Below, piece after piece: positions 46,743 through 54,241 of a DNA stretch of 64,000 nucleotides. A program made the position numbers and the translations under genes. The stretch lies in contig NZ_CP060724.1 of NCBI RefSeq assembly GCF_014397255.1, forward strand, positions 930,001 to 994,000. Reading direction: 5' to 3'. The DNA is from Weissella diestrammenae. GTDB lineage: Bacteria; Bacillota; Bacilli; Lactobacillales; Lactobacillaceae. The number at the start of each line of letters is the position of its first letter. Positions within the stretch are counted from its first letter, which is position 1. The notes under the pieces were generated by a model. That model worked only from the letters and a program-made list of their open reading frames with translations, was not told the origin of the DNA and ran no database searches.

Positions 46743-48494
46743 ATGTTGACTGTCTATATTGATAGTTTTTTACTAATATCATTTTTTCTTATAATAATTG
46801 CAATTTATAATCTAGTATTTATTTATATTTCAGATGATTATTTTGCTTTCATTATTATGGAGGTGGTTGGTATTATTGCTTTGCTCGTATATCGCTGGTT
46901 GATTGGGGGTCAGAAAGTGATTGATGTTAATGGTGAGTTTAAATTAGCTGATGCAGTATTCTTGGGAACAGTGCAGCATAGTTTGAGATTTAGTTTGCAA
47001 CCAACGATCAGAGTTGGTTTGATGCAAAATGATGAAATGGTCGAGACGTATGAGATTGAAATTGATATATCAAAAATCGAAGCACTACCAAATATAGGTT
47101 CAAAGATTGATATTGTCTCAATTAAAGGTAATGAATTGATTGGTTATACTGGTGAATTCCTTGATAGTGATGCTCATTATCCTGTGAGTGATTTTATTGC
47201 ACAATTTGAAGCGCTATCAAAGATGAAAGATGTTGGTTTATACCAAATAATGAAAAGGAGTGATGATATGGACGATATTGCATATGCTGAATTTACAGGA
47301 GATAGCTTAAAGTTATTGCGGGAAAAGTATAAATTGACACAGAAAGATGTTGCTGCAGCAATTGATATGTCTGTGGGTAATATTCGTGCGATTGAGCAAG
47401 AAAATAAAGTGATCAAGCAGAAAAATATTGATAAGTTGATTGCCGCATATCCAAAGTTTAAGGACTTAATTACTCTGCAGTTTGACTGGGTAGCATTTAA
47501 TTTCCCTGATATGAATGGAGAAGATGTGATAAAAAACGTGTTGAATTTGAAGCGTGACTTGTTCATCAATCGTGCCACGTCACAAAACTTCTATACACGT
47601 GAATACGCCTACGGTGGTGAGAAAAGCATATATGTACAAGACTTCGCACCTGATTTAGATAATGATAACTTCCAGAAGCCAGGTGCAACGTTGTTCCTAA
47701 CTGGTATGGGTTGTCGTCTGTTTGAAAAAGCTATGATTGAGCAAGGCATCGATTGGCGTGGGTTCTTTAATCGTATGTATGCTTATAAAGGACATGCTAC
47801 ACGTGTCGATTTGGCTATTAATGATATGGACGAACTTGTCGATGCGGTACAAGAAAAGAAATTCTGGTCAAAAAAGAAAGTCTACAATATTCATGGATCA
47901 AGTGACGGTGGTTGGACTATTGATTTTGGCAAGTCACCATTTGTCGTGCGCATATATGATAAACAAAAAGAACAGGCAGCCAAAGGAAATTTTACTAATA
48001 TATCAACACGTGTTGAACTTGAATTACATGGGGATAAGGCGACACAAATAATTGAAGAATGGCTTGGAAGTGACAATTTAGTTGGTTCTGCATTCGATAT
48101 TTTGTATACTTATGTGGTGTTTTTGAATGAAAATGTAGATGAGAGTCAAATGAAAGGCTTTCGTGTTCGAGAAGAGTATATTGATACATTAAAACCCAAT
48201 GCATCATGGGCACTGTTTACAGCCCTTGGTCAGAAGATGAAATTTATTACGCAACCACGTGCACAAAGCATTGAGCGTATTGAGAATTGGCTTAGAAATT
48301 ATGTATGTCCGTCTCTGAAAATTGTTCAACAGACGGGCGGTTGGAACTCGTTGCTGGAGTCCATTAATGAAGCTGAACTATCACTTGAACAACAAGAGTT
48401 GGTGCAAGCAACAAATACTAAACAAATGTCAGAGTCTGCAGTAGATATTCGTACTATTCAAATTCCAGGTATGAAAGAGCTGCTGAATATGTAA
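46743..48494 (+). CDS. MOBT (Rep_trans) relaxase with an in-frame upstream membrane region
   Basis: The open frame encodes 583 residues. Residues 1-175 carry two membrane helices (4-31 and 35-57) and a soluble beta-rich part. From Met176 (47268) comes a helix-turn-helix (LREKYKLTQKDVAAAIDMSVGNIR) and the replication-initiation/relaxase domain with RVDLAINDMDE and RVELELHGDKATQII. This part, 408 residues, matches Tn916 Orf20 and ICEBs1 NicK, which nick oriT. AAAAGGAGTGATGAT stands directly before 47268, so the relaxase may be made separately; the first start also has AAAAAAGGAG. Confidence 0.85.
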   Translation: MLTVYIDSFLLISFFLIIIAIYNLVFIYISDDYFAFIIMEVVGIIALLVYRWLIGGQKVIDVNGEFKLADAVFLGTVQHSLRFSLQPTIRVGLMQNDEMVETYEIEIDISKIEALPNIGSKIDIVSIKGNELIGYTGEFLDSDAHYPVSDFIAQFEALSKMKDVGLYQIMKRSDDMDDIAYAEFTGDSLKLLREKYKLTQKDVAAAIDMSVGNIRAIEQENKVIKQKNIDKLIAAYPKFKDLITLQFDWVAFNFPDMNGEDVIKNVLNLKRDLFINRATSQNFYTREYAYGGEKSIYVQDFAPDLDNDNFQKPGATLFLTGMGCRLFEKAMIEQGIDWRGFFNRMYAYKGHATRVDLAINDMDELVDAVQEKKFWSKKKVYNIHGSSDGGWTIDFGKSPFVVRIYDKQKEQAAKGNFTNISTRVELELHGDKATQIIEEWLGSDNLVGSAFDILYTYVVFLNENVDESQMKGFRVREEYIDTLKPNASWALFTALGQKMKFITQPRAQSIERIENWLRNYVCPSLKIVQQTGGWNSLLESINEAELSLEQQELVQATNTKQMSESAVDIRTIQIPGMKELLNM

Positions 48495-48559
48495 GCAGAG
48501 TTAATTTAGCAATAATTTTACGTTCAGATTAACTAACATTATAAAGGAGAAATGCATAT

Positions 48560-49720
48560 ATGAAAAGTGATGATGAACGTAAAATTATTAAAACAAGACG
48601 ACCTAAACTTAATCAAAGTGAACGTTTGTTGATTGAACACATGTGGAATGTTGATCAGTTTTCTCAATCAGAGATAGCACGACGTATGAACCGTGACCAG
48701 GGTATTATCTCTCGAGAGCTACAGAAAGGAAATACTGTAGATTTTGGTCAATTTAGTCGAAAAGAACTATTAAACCTACCAATACATGCACGTATTAAGT
48801 ATTCTGCATTTAGAGCTGAATATATTAGTAAGAAACGATCATTCAGATATGGACAGAATACAAAATTGACACCAGAATTGCAGGAGTTAATCGAGCATTG
48901 GATAAACGTTGAAAAATGGACGCCTGAGCAAATCGCTGGAAACGTACCAGATGTTGAAGTATCCGCATCTACCATTAGACAATGGGCACGACGTGGGCAG
49001 ATACATATTAATGTAGGTACACGGAGAAATGGTAGTAAGGTAGATAAGGAACGTGATAAAACGTTAAGAGAAAAACAGCAAGAGTTGGCCCGATTAAGGC
49101 AGAAATTGGTTGAATCAGGTGATTTGGTAAAGCATTCGATATTCGATAGACCAAAAACGATTGAGAAACGCACACAATTTGGTCACTGGGAAATCGATTT
49201 GGTATTGCCAGCTAAGACAAAAGATGAAGTTCAGTTCGATAATACGGCAATTATGACGTTTGTTGAGAGAAAATCACGATTTTATACACTTATTAAAATT
49301 GAAAATAAACGTGCAGATAGTGTCATCAAAGGCTTTGACTTGTTCTACAAAAGATACGGTAGCATGTGTCGATCGATCACTGCAGATAATGGTATTGAAT
49401 TTGTGTCCTGGACTTTCCTGGAACATGTGCAACGTGAGTTAGGTGTCAAAATCTATTATGCAACGCCCAGTTCACCGCATGAGCGGGGGAGTAATGAACG
49501 AAAAAATCGTGAATTGCGTAAGTACCTGCCTAAAGGTAATACGTTTAGAAATATTAACCAGCCAAAATTAGATGCGTTATCAGATAAGATTAATATGAAG
49601 CCGATGCTACAAGCATTAAACGGTAAAGTACCTGCAGATGTATTTGAAATAGAATACACTAAACTCGCACGTAATCGACGTGCATATGCGAAAAGAAAAC
49701 AGAAAAAGTCATCAGAATAA
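48560..49720 (+). CDS. IS30-family DDE transposase
   Basis: 386 residues: N-terminal helix-turn-helix pair (LIEHMWNVDQFSQSEIARRMNRDQGIISREL), a second HTH-like region (WTPEQIAGNVPDVEVSASTIRQWARRG), then the DDE core with Asp in HWEIDLVLP, Asp in ITADNGIEF and Glu in ERKNRELRKYLPKG. Longer than common IS30 transposases (about 310-350). I find no convincing terminal inverted repeats close to either end, so it may be a resident recombinase of the element rather than a separate insertion sequence. Confidence 0.88.
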   Translation: MKSDDERKIIKTRRPKLNQSERLLIEHMWNVDQFSQSEIARRMNRDQGIISRELQKGNTVDFGQFSRKELLNLPIHARIKYSAFRAEYISKKRSFRYGQNTKLTPELQELIEHWINVEKWTPEQIAGNVPDVEVSASTIRQWARRGQIHINVGTRRNGSKVDKERDKTLREKQQELARLRQKLVESGDLVKHSIFDRPKTIEKRTQFGHWEIDLVLPAKTKDEVQFDNTAIMTFVERKSRFYTLIKIENKRADSVIKGFDLFYKRYGSMCRSITADNGIEFVSWTFLEHVQRELGVKIYYATPSSPHERGSNERKNRELRKYLPKGNTFRNINQPKLDALSDKINMKPMLQALNGKVPADVFEIEYTKLARNRRAYAKRKQKKSSE

Positions 49721-49790
49721 ATATGTTAAGTATTTCACTAAACAATTATTTCTGATAATATGTACGTATTAAAGGACAAAGGTATGTATT

Positions 49791-50555
49791 ATGAATTTTA
49801 ATAGGATTAAAAATAAAAGAATGGTCATTGGGTCTCTCATGGTCATTGCTTTATTAGGCGTTGCTACTGGTACTAGCGTTGCCGTTGCTCAACATAGTCA
49901 TGCAACTCACGTTGCTAAGCAAACACACAAGACACATAAAGTGACCAAGAAATTCGCTAAAAAAGAAAGCTCTTCAAGTTCTAGTTCATCAGAAAGTTCA
50001 ATCTCTAGTGAAGTTCAATCATCTGTAGTCGCAAGTTCGGCAACTGTACAACCAAAAACACAAGCTTCTGCAGCAGCTGCACCAGCTACACAACAAACAG
50101 TCGCAAGTGGTACACAATTAGTGACACCGAACGTTTATGTTTATGGTGCACCTGGGCTTTGTTTAGGCTATGTTGATTCAGCATTCGGTGTGGCTGGTCG
50201 TGGTGGTTCACTTAGTTATTCAGCAAGGTCAGCGGTTGATAAAGCATCAGCAATAGGCGCTATGCACAACGATGCTAATTTTCCAGCAGGTAAAATGGTG
50301 CCAGTATTCTGGAATTTAACAGGAAATGATGACGGTGTGAACTATGGTCATATTGCCATTTGGGACGGTAACGGTGGCTTCTATTGGGAGGGCAACCATA
50401 CATCAACGCCTAATCACCTATCATATGCAGAAGTACAAGCTGTTCTTAATGGACAAATGGAACTAAACGGTGCTCACATTACCGATACTTTCCACGGAGC
50501 AAGCCTAATCGGTTGGTCAGATAACTTGGAAGGTGTACAAATTCTATCAAAATAG
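49791..50555 (+). CDS. secreted serine-rich CHAP-like protein
   Basis: 254 residues: signal peptide (to about residue 34), a His/Lys/Thr-rich stretch, a run of more than ten serines, an Ala/Thr linker, then a CHAP/NlpC-like domain from about residue 110 with Cys in PGLCLGYVDSAF and His in NYGHIAIWDGN followed by FYWEGNH. Probably a wall hydrolase or wall-binding protein; the last gene of the element. AAAGGACAAAGG precedes the ATG. Confidence 0.75.
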   Translation: MNFNRIKNKRMVIGSLMVIALLGVATGTSVAVAQHSHATHVAKQTHKTHKVTKKFAKKESSSSSSSSESSISSEVQSSVVASSATVQPKTQASAAAAPATQQTVASGTQLVTPNVYVYGAPGLCLGYVDSAFGVAGRGGSLSYSARSAVDKASAIGAMHNDANFPAGKMVPVFWNLTGNDDGVNYGHIAIWDGNGGFYWEGNHTSTPNHLSYAEVQAVLNGQMELNGAHITDTFHGASLIGWSDNLEGVQILSK

Positions 50556-50562
50556 ACAAAAA

Positions 50563-50600
50563 TAACGACTCAATGAGCAATCATGGGTCGTTTTTGTATG
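50563..50600 (+). terminator. terminator after the CHAP-like gene
   Basis: AAAAATAACGACTCA pairs with TGGGTCGTTTTTG around AATGAGCAATCA, followed by T residues. Confidence 0.7.
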
Positions 50601-50626
50601 CAAAGGTGTTGATTTATATGTAAAAC

Positions 50627-50722
50627 ACGAACTAAACGTCGTTCCTGGAACACTACATTGGCTGATAAATACGAACTATATTTCAGCTACAGTTAGCCAC
50701 GTACTGGTAAAAACACGAACTA
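50627..50722 (+). repeat. three ACGAACTA repeats at exact 44-base spacing
   Basis: ACGAACTA begins at 50627, 50671 and 50715; the first and third are extended to AAAACACGAACTA. Spacing of 44 bases is about four helical turns, so the sites lie on one face of the DNA, upstream of the promoter at 50746-50776. Likely regulator or replication-protein binding sites. Confidence 0.6.
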
Positions 50723-50745
50723 TACGACTAAGTCGTAAAAAGGTA

Positions 50746-50776
50746 TTGACTAAGGCAAATGACCATGTGTTATAAT
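50746..50776 (+). promoter_or_regulatory. extended -10 promoter at the element's right end
   Basis: TTGACT (50746-50751) and TGTTATAAT (50768-50776) with a 19-base spacer. The transcript would begin near 50783 and run into a leader without an obvious gene. Confidence 0.6.
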
Positions 50777-51096
50777 GTTGCCAATAAGTGGCTATGTTTA
50801 AATCAGTTGATTTAACGTATCTATCTTTGACAGATTGCTTTGAAAACACAAAGCTAAATAGAAAATGACTATGCTTATGAAACAACAATGTCATAATGAG
50901 AGTTTTGGTAACGAGAACATTACAGGAACTTTAACAGTATGTTAAACATATGCTTAGGGGGTTGCAATCTTCTTTCGATTAAGTGTTCAATTATTGATAT
51001 GTTATGTATAATTAACATAGTTTATTTGTATTAAAACACCATAAAAATTTAGTGTTTGATTATTGGACGAATATGGCTTAATTGGAAAGGGTAGTG
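50777..51096 (+). other. right boundary region, non-coding leader
   Basis: Holds TTAAATCA-GT-TGATTTAA (reverse order of the left-end dyad), the hairpin GCTTTG...CAAAGC overlapping the 12-mer CAAAGCTAAATA (50849-50860) shared with 25747-25758, and a 26-codon frame (50865-50945, MTMLMKQQCHNESFGNENIT...) with a poor ribosome site. The right end of the element probably lies within this stretch. Confidence 0.4.
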
Positions 51097-51285
51097 ATGA
51101 GAAACGACAGTTTTTGGATCTATATGTTAATCAGTAGCCTTTGTATTTTAGGTGGTATTGTGTATTTGTTGATTCAAAGTTATCGATGGGATAGTTGGTG
51201 GGACGAAATTATTTTTAACGTCCTCGCTGTGAGTTGGGTTGCAATTGCGGGTATTTCATTTGCGCAGTTAATTCGGCGCAAATAA
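51097..51285 (+). CDS. small two-helix membrane protein
   Basis: 62 residues with two membrane helices (about residues 6-25 and 36-57) joined by an Arg/Trp-rich loop. GGAAAGG lies upstream. Not recognised. First gene after the element. Confidence 0.55.
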   Translation: MRNDSFWIYMLISSLCILGGIVYLLIQSYRWDSWWDEIIFNVLAVSWVAIAGISFAQLIRRK

Positions 51286-51298
51286 TTTTTTGTCAATA

Positions 51299-51316
51299 TT
51301 GTTGCATTTGCAACAA
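51299..51316 (+). promoter_or_regulatory. MarR-type operator
   Basis: TTGTTGCA-TT-TGCAACAA is a perfect 8-2-8 palindrome just before a TATTAT box (51319-51324), 33 bases ahead of the marR start. Typical of autoregulation by MarR-family proteins. Confidence 0.65.
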
Positions 51317-51348
51317 AGTATTATTCCAGCTTGAAAGGAGATGGTGCA

Positions 51349-51801
51349 ATGAGTCAAATTTTGCGTGAGATTGGTGACATCGCGCGTGGTTTAGATTCAA
51401 TTAGTAATTTAGAATTTTTACAATTGGATTTGACGAGGGGACAATATTTATATCTGGTACGAATAGCTGTACATCCAGGTATTATCCAAGAAGAGTTAGC
51501 CGAAATGTTATTGATTGATCGGACGACAACGGCTCGCGCAGTTCAGCGATTAGCTGAGCGGGGAATGATTGAAAAACGTAAGCGGGCAGATAATCAAAAA
51601 ATTAATTGCCTCTATCTCACTCAGCGTGGTAAAGAACGCTACCAGGTTGTTTTCAATGAACACGTCTATTCAGAGCAATCAAGTACCTCTGGTTTAACAG
51701 CGACAGAAATTAGACAGTTAGAACGATTGTTAAAACGTGTTACTGCAAATGTACAATCGGATTGGCGAGATGTAAAAAATGGTCGGATTCGGCCGTATTA
51801 A
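51349..51801 (+). CDS. MarR-family transcriptional regulator
   Basis: 150 residues, winged helix: IIQEELAEMLLIDRTTTARAVQRLAERGMIEKRKRADNQKINCLYLTQRG spans the recognition helix and wing (with the D-R of the wing as ADNQK). Probably represses its own operon with the GNAT and DUF1905 genes through the palindrome upstream. GAAAGGAG supports the ATG at 51349. Confidence 0.88.
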   Translation: MSQILREIGDIARGLDSISNLEFLQLDLTRGQYLYLVRIAVHPGIIQEELAEMLLIDRTTTARAVQRLAERGMIEKRKRADNQKINCLYLTQRGKERYQVVFNEHVYSEQSSTSGLTATEIRQLERLLKRVTANVQSDWRDVKNGRIRPY

Positions 51802-51820
51802 ATGAAGCTAGGAGTGGAAT

Positions 51821-52333
51821 ATGTTTGAGATTAGAATAGTCACTGAAAATGATGTTGAACAATTACAGGCTATCAGTGTTGAAACCTTTAGTGACACATT
51901 TGGTGCACAAAATCAGCCGGATGATTTGGCAGAATATTTAGCTAATGCTTACAGTCAACAACAATTGCGTTTGGAACTTGCTCAGGTAGATTCGTGGTTT
52001 TATTTTTTATGGGTCGATGCTGAATTAGCAGGCTATTTGAAACTAAATATTAATCAGGCACAATCAGAGCAAGCAACTAAAAACAGCTTAGAGATTGAGC
52101 GTATTTATCTGCGCAAAGCATATCAAAAACGGGGCTTAGGCAAAGTGCTATTAGAATATGCACAGCAAGAAGCAAAAAATCAATCAAAGTCCGTGATTTG
52201 GTTGGGGGTTTGGGAGCATAATGATAATGCACGAGCCTTCTATCAAAAAATGGGATTTGTCGCTTTTGATCAACATGAATTTGTTTTGGGTCAAGACGTG
52301 CAACGTGACATTTTGATGCAAAGGCAATTGTAG
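51821..52333 (+). CDS. GNAT family N-acetyltransferase
   Basis: 170 residues. Motif A is RKAYQKRGLGKVLLEYAQQEAK (acetyl-CoA loop), followed by IWLGVWEHNDNARAFYQKMGF. Resembles spermidine/diamine-type acetyltransferases of lactic acid bacteria; the substrate is unproven. In one operon with marR (20 bases) and the DUF1905 gene (16 bases). Confidence 0.88.
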   Translation: MFEIRIVTENDVEQLQAISVETFSDTFGAQNQPDDLAEYLANAYSQQQLRLELAQVDSWFYFLWVDAELAGYLKLNINQAQSEQATKNSLEIERIYLRKAYQKRGLGKVLLEYAQQEAKNQSKSVIWLGVWEHNDNARAFYQKMGFVAFDQHEFVLGQDVQRDILMQRQL

Positions 52334-52348
52334 AGATAAGGTAACGTG

Positions 52349-52648
52349 ATGGGTATGATGAATAATAAAACCTATACTTTTCTGGCCACGATTCAAAGCG
52401 CAACGGTGGGAAAAGGTGGGGCATATATGGCTTTTCCGTATGATATTAGGGAAAAATTTGGTAAGGGAAGGCTCAAAGTCCAAGTAATGTTTGATGGTAT
52501 CAGTTATCAAGGTAGTATCGTTAACATGGGCGTTAAAAATCCTGATGGGTCAATTTGCTATATTATTGGTATATTAAAGTCGATTCGACAGGCATTAAAC
52601 AAAAAAGTGGGCGATCAAGTATGCGTAACGGTTGTGCCAATTACTTAA
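52349..52648 (+). CDS. DUF1905 family protein
   Basis: 99 residues, small beta-barrel-like protein: AYMAFPYDIREKFGKGRLKVQVMFDG and IRQALNKKVGDQVCVTV are the DUF1905 pattern; function unknown. Several ATGs occur at the start; 52349 is chosen by its distance from AAGG. Confidence 0.78.
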   Translation: MGMMNNKTYTFLATIQSATVGKGGAYMAFPYDIREKFGKGRLKVQVMFDGISYQGSIVNMGVKNPDGSICYIIGILKSIRQALNKKVGDQVCVTVVPIT

Positions 52649-52668
52649 GCGGTGCACAGTCGAAATGA

Positions 52669-52694
52669 AAAAGCTCAGACTGATGTCTGAGCTG
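52669..52694 (-). terminator. terminator of the small minus-strand membrane gene
   Basis: AGCTCAGAC-TGAT-GTCTGAGCT; on the minus strand it is followed by TTTTTC. The convergent operon probably also stops here. Confidence 0.8.
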
Positions 52695-52704
52695 ACAATG
52701 ACGA

Positions 52705-52875
52705 TTAGTGCGCAACCAATAATATGAAAAGCCCCCAAAATAAGAAGCCGACGATTGAAATGAGTAGCGTGCAAATAAATACACCGAGGGTAAAACCGAA
52801 ACCAGCGTTGAAGGCATCACTAATATTAATGATGTGTTCAACCAACACATGTTGCGGTGTATTATTTTCTTCCAT
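52705..52875 (-). CDS. 56-residue single-helix membrane protein
   Basis: Minus strand, AAGGTGG before the ATG. Begins MEENNTPQHVLVEHIINISD, then a long hydrophobic segment (about residues 25-54) that could form one long or two short helices. Not recognised; supported by ribosome site, terminator and amphipathic N-terminus. Confidence 0.62.
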   Translation of the reverse strand: MEENNTPQHVLVEHIINISDAFNAGFGFTLGVFICTLLISIVGFLFWGLFILLVAH

Positions 52876-52966
52876 AATGCGATACCACCTTAATTGTATA
52901 TGTCATTATTATACATAAAAGCATTCAATATTAATATTTTTTATATATTAAACGAGGTATTTATAA

Positions 52967-53152
52967 ATGAAACAAAACGTTATCTGGGCTGGGGTCATTG
53001 CGGCATTTCTCGTTTTGATGATTCGAATTATTCAAACGCTATGCTTGCCAATGAAAGATGGGAATCTATTAGTTTTAGTAATAGGGCCTTGGGTCATTTT
53101 GACAGGTGCTATTTATGGGCTGCATGTTTTATGGCAACATTGGCACCATTGA
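52967..53152 (+). CDS. 61-residue membrane protein
   Basis: Two predicted helices (residues 5-27 and 34-53), ends HVLWQHWHH. ACGAGG precedes the ATG. Divergent from the 56-residue gene. Not recognised. Confidence 0.55.
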   Translation: MKQNVIWAGVIAAFLVLMIRIIQTLCLPMKDGNLLVLVIGPWVILTGAIYGLHVLWQHWHH

Positions 53153-53230
53153 AACAGTATGCTTTCGTTGAATTGTTGCTCAGTTCGCGACGGGTGTGAT
53201 GACACGGTGGCGTTTATCTGATAAAGAATA

Positions 53231-53280
53231 AAAAAGGTCATGTTGATGGTTAATAAACACATCTGACATGGCCTCTTTTT
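53231..53280. terminator. bidirectional hairpin next to the tRNA
   Basis: AAAAAGGTCATGT pairs with ACATGGCCTCTTTTT around a 25-base loop; T runs on both strands, so it can end both the plus-strand small gene and the minus-strand tRNA-Gln. Confidence 0.7.
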
Positions 53281-53285
53281 GATTA

Positions 53286-53357
53286 CTGGGTATGCTGGAT
53301 TCGAACCAGCGCATGATAGTACCAGAAACTATTGCCTTACCGCTTGGCTAATACCCA
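53286..53357 (-). tRNA. tRNA-Gln (anticodon CUG)
   Basis: 72 bases on the minus strand from TGGGTAT to ATACCCA plus discriminator G. D-arm TTAGCCAAGCGGTAAGGC, anticodon stem ATAGT/ACTAT with loop TTCTGGT (anticodon CTG), T-arm GCTGGTTCGAATCCAGC. CCA is not encoded. It reads CAG codons, a minor glutamine acceptor beside the usual UUG species. Confidence 0.93.
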
Positions 53358-53908
53358 ATCAATAAACAATAGTATACAACAATTAGTTCAATCATTTCAA
53401 GTATTGCACGATGATTTTTTGTTTAACGAGGATTTGCGCTGCAATTTTGGGCAAAGCAATGGGAAAATTTTTATTTTTGATAAAATTAGATTACCTGATT
53501 GTGATGTAGTGGCGTTGTGGATGAATCAATGCGTTACAGCAAAAAGATTGCCCAATTTTTGTTATTTCTGGAAAGCTTGCTTGTTTGTGGTAGGTGTTTG
53601 TGTTTATTTTGTGTTTTTATCAATATGGGGGTGATTGGCATGAGGCATAAAAACATGACAATAACGGTTGAAGTTGAGATTGGTAACAGTATTAATGATG
53701 CGTTCAATCAACTTAGAATTACGGGGCTGGGTTGAGATAAAGTTGGTTCTAATGAGTAACTTGGTCAAAAATTGTTGTCATCAAAGACAAAACGGTTAAG
53801 CATTAGTTATGCGTGTCAAGAACTAGGCTAAGCGGTTGCCGCGCCTATTTTTAAATGGCTGACGATAGCATATAGGACACATTAAAGGTGGGTTTTCGAG
53901 TGAGTGCC
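53358..53908 (+). other. stretch with only doubtful reading frames
   Basis: A 100-codon frame (53332-53634) would start inside the tRNA, is cysteine- and phenylalanine-rich and lacks a ribosome site; a 31-codon frame at 53641-53736 (MRHKNMTITVEVEIGN...) has GGGGG upstream and is slightly better. I do not support either as a gene. Possibly decayed coding sequence. Confidence 0.3.
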
Positions 53909-53937
53909 TTGACAATTATTCAAAAATCATGTAAATT
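53909..53937 (+). promoter_or_regulatory. promoter of rpmF
   Basis: TTGACA (53909-53914), 17-base spacer, TAAATT (53932-53937). Confidence 0.65.
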
Positions 53938-54021
53938 AGAACAGTTGAAAAAATAATCGATTATTAATTTAATGCTGCCTCCTCGTTTTAGGCTTGGTAG
54001 CGTAAAAGGAGGAAAAAAATT

Positions 54022-54195
54022 ATGGCAGTTCCTACACATAAGACTTCTAAAGCTAAGAAGCGTTCACGTCGTGGTGGTCGTGGTGGTATTCAAACACCTG
54101 CAATCCACATGAACGAAAATGGTGTTTATGTTCGTAATCATCATGTTGCGGCTGACGGTACTTACAATGGTAAGCAAGTCGTAGAAGCAAAGTAA
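54022..54195 (+). CDS. rpmF: 50S ribosomal protein L32
   Basis: 57 residues, MAVPTHKTSKAKKRSRRGGRG... as in L32. The C-terminal half has no cysteines, so it is the zinc-free form. AAAGGAGG precedes the ATG. The yceD-like gene that often lies upstream is absent here. Strong terminator after the stop. Confidence 0.92.
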   Translation: MAVPTHKTSKAKKRSRRGGRGGIQTPAIHMNENGVYVRNHHVAADGTYNGKQVVEAK

Positions 54196-54202
54196 TAAAA
54201 TT

Positions 54203-54239
54203 AAAGCGGTTTGGACAATTTGTCCAAACCGCTTTTTTT
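54203..54239 (+). terminator. terminator of rpmF
   Basis: AAAGCGGTTTGGACA pairs perfectly with TGTCCAAACCGCTTT around AAT, followed by a T run; can also serve the convergent oxidoreductase gene. Confidence 0.93.
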
Positions 54240-54241
54240 AA

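Larger units (their letters stand above)
25492..50860. mobile_element. integrated conjugative element (MOBT relaxase, Tn916/ICEBs1-type transfer genes)
   Basis: Contains TcpC, TcpE, VirB6-like, lysozyme/CHAP, VirB4 and TcpA genes, an oriT-like palindrome and a MOBT relaxase, flanked by ordinary chromosomal genes. Codon use and base composition differ little from the flanks. The ends given are approximate and rest on a shared 12-mer and on where housekeeping genes stop. No site-specific integrase is present; an IS30-family transposase lies beside the relaxase. An integrated conjugative plasmid cannot be excluded. Confidence 0.8.

Noticed and set aside
48495-49790. A compact IS30 insertion sequence with terminal inverted repeats
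   Set aside because: Only weak similarity between the flanks (TTAACTAACATTA versus ATACTTAACATAT) was found; no target duplication could be defined.
50865-50945. 26-residue peptide in the right-end leader
   Set aside because: No good ribosome site and no recognisable family; kept only as part of the leader description.
53286-53357. tRNA-Gln as attachment site of the element
   Set aside because: It lies about 2.4 kb beyond the last element gene with marR-GNAT and other chromosomal genes between, and no tRNA fragment was seen at the left end.
53332-53634. 100-residue protein
   Set aside because: Its start lies inside the tRNA gene on the other strand, there is no ribosome site and the composition is unlike a real protein.
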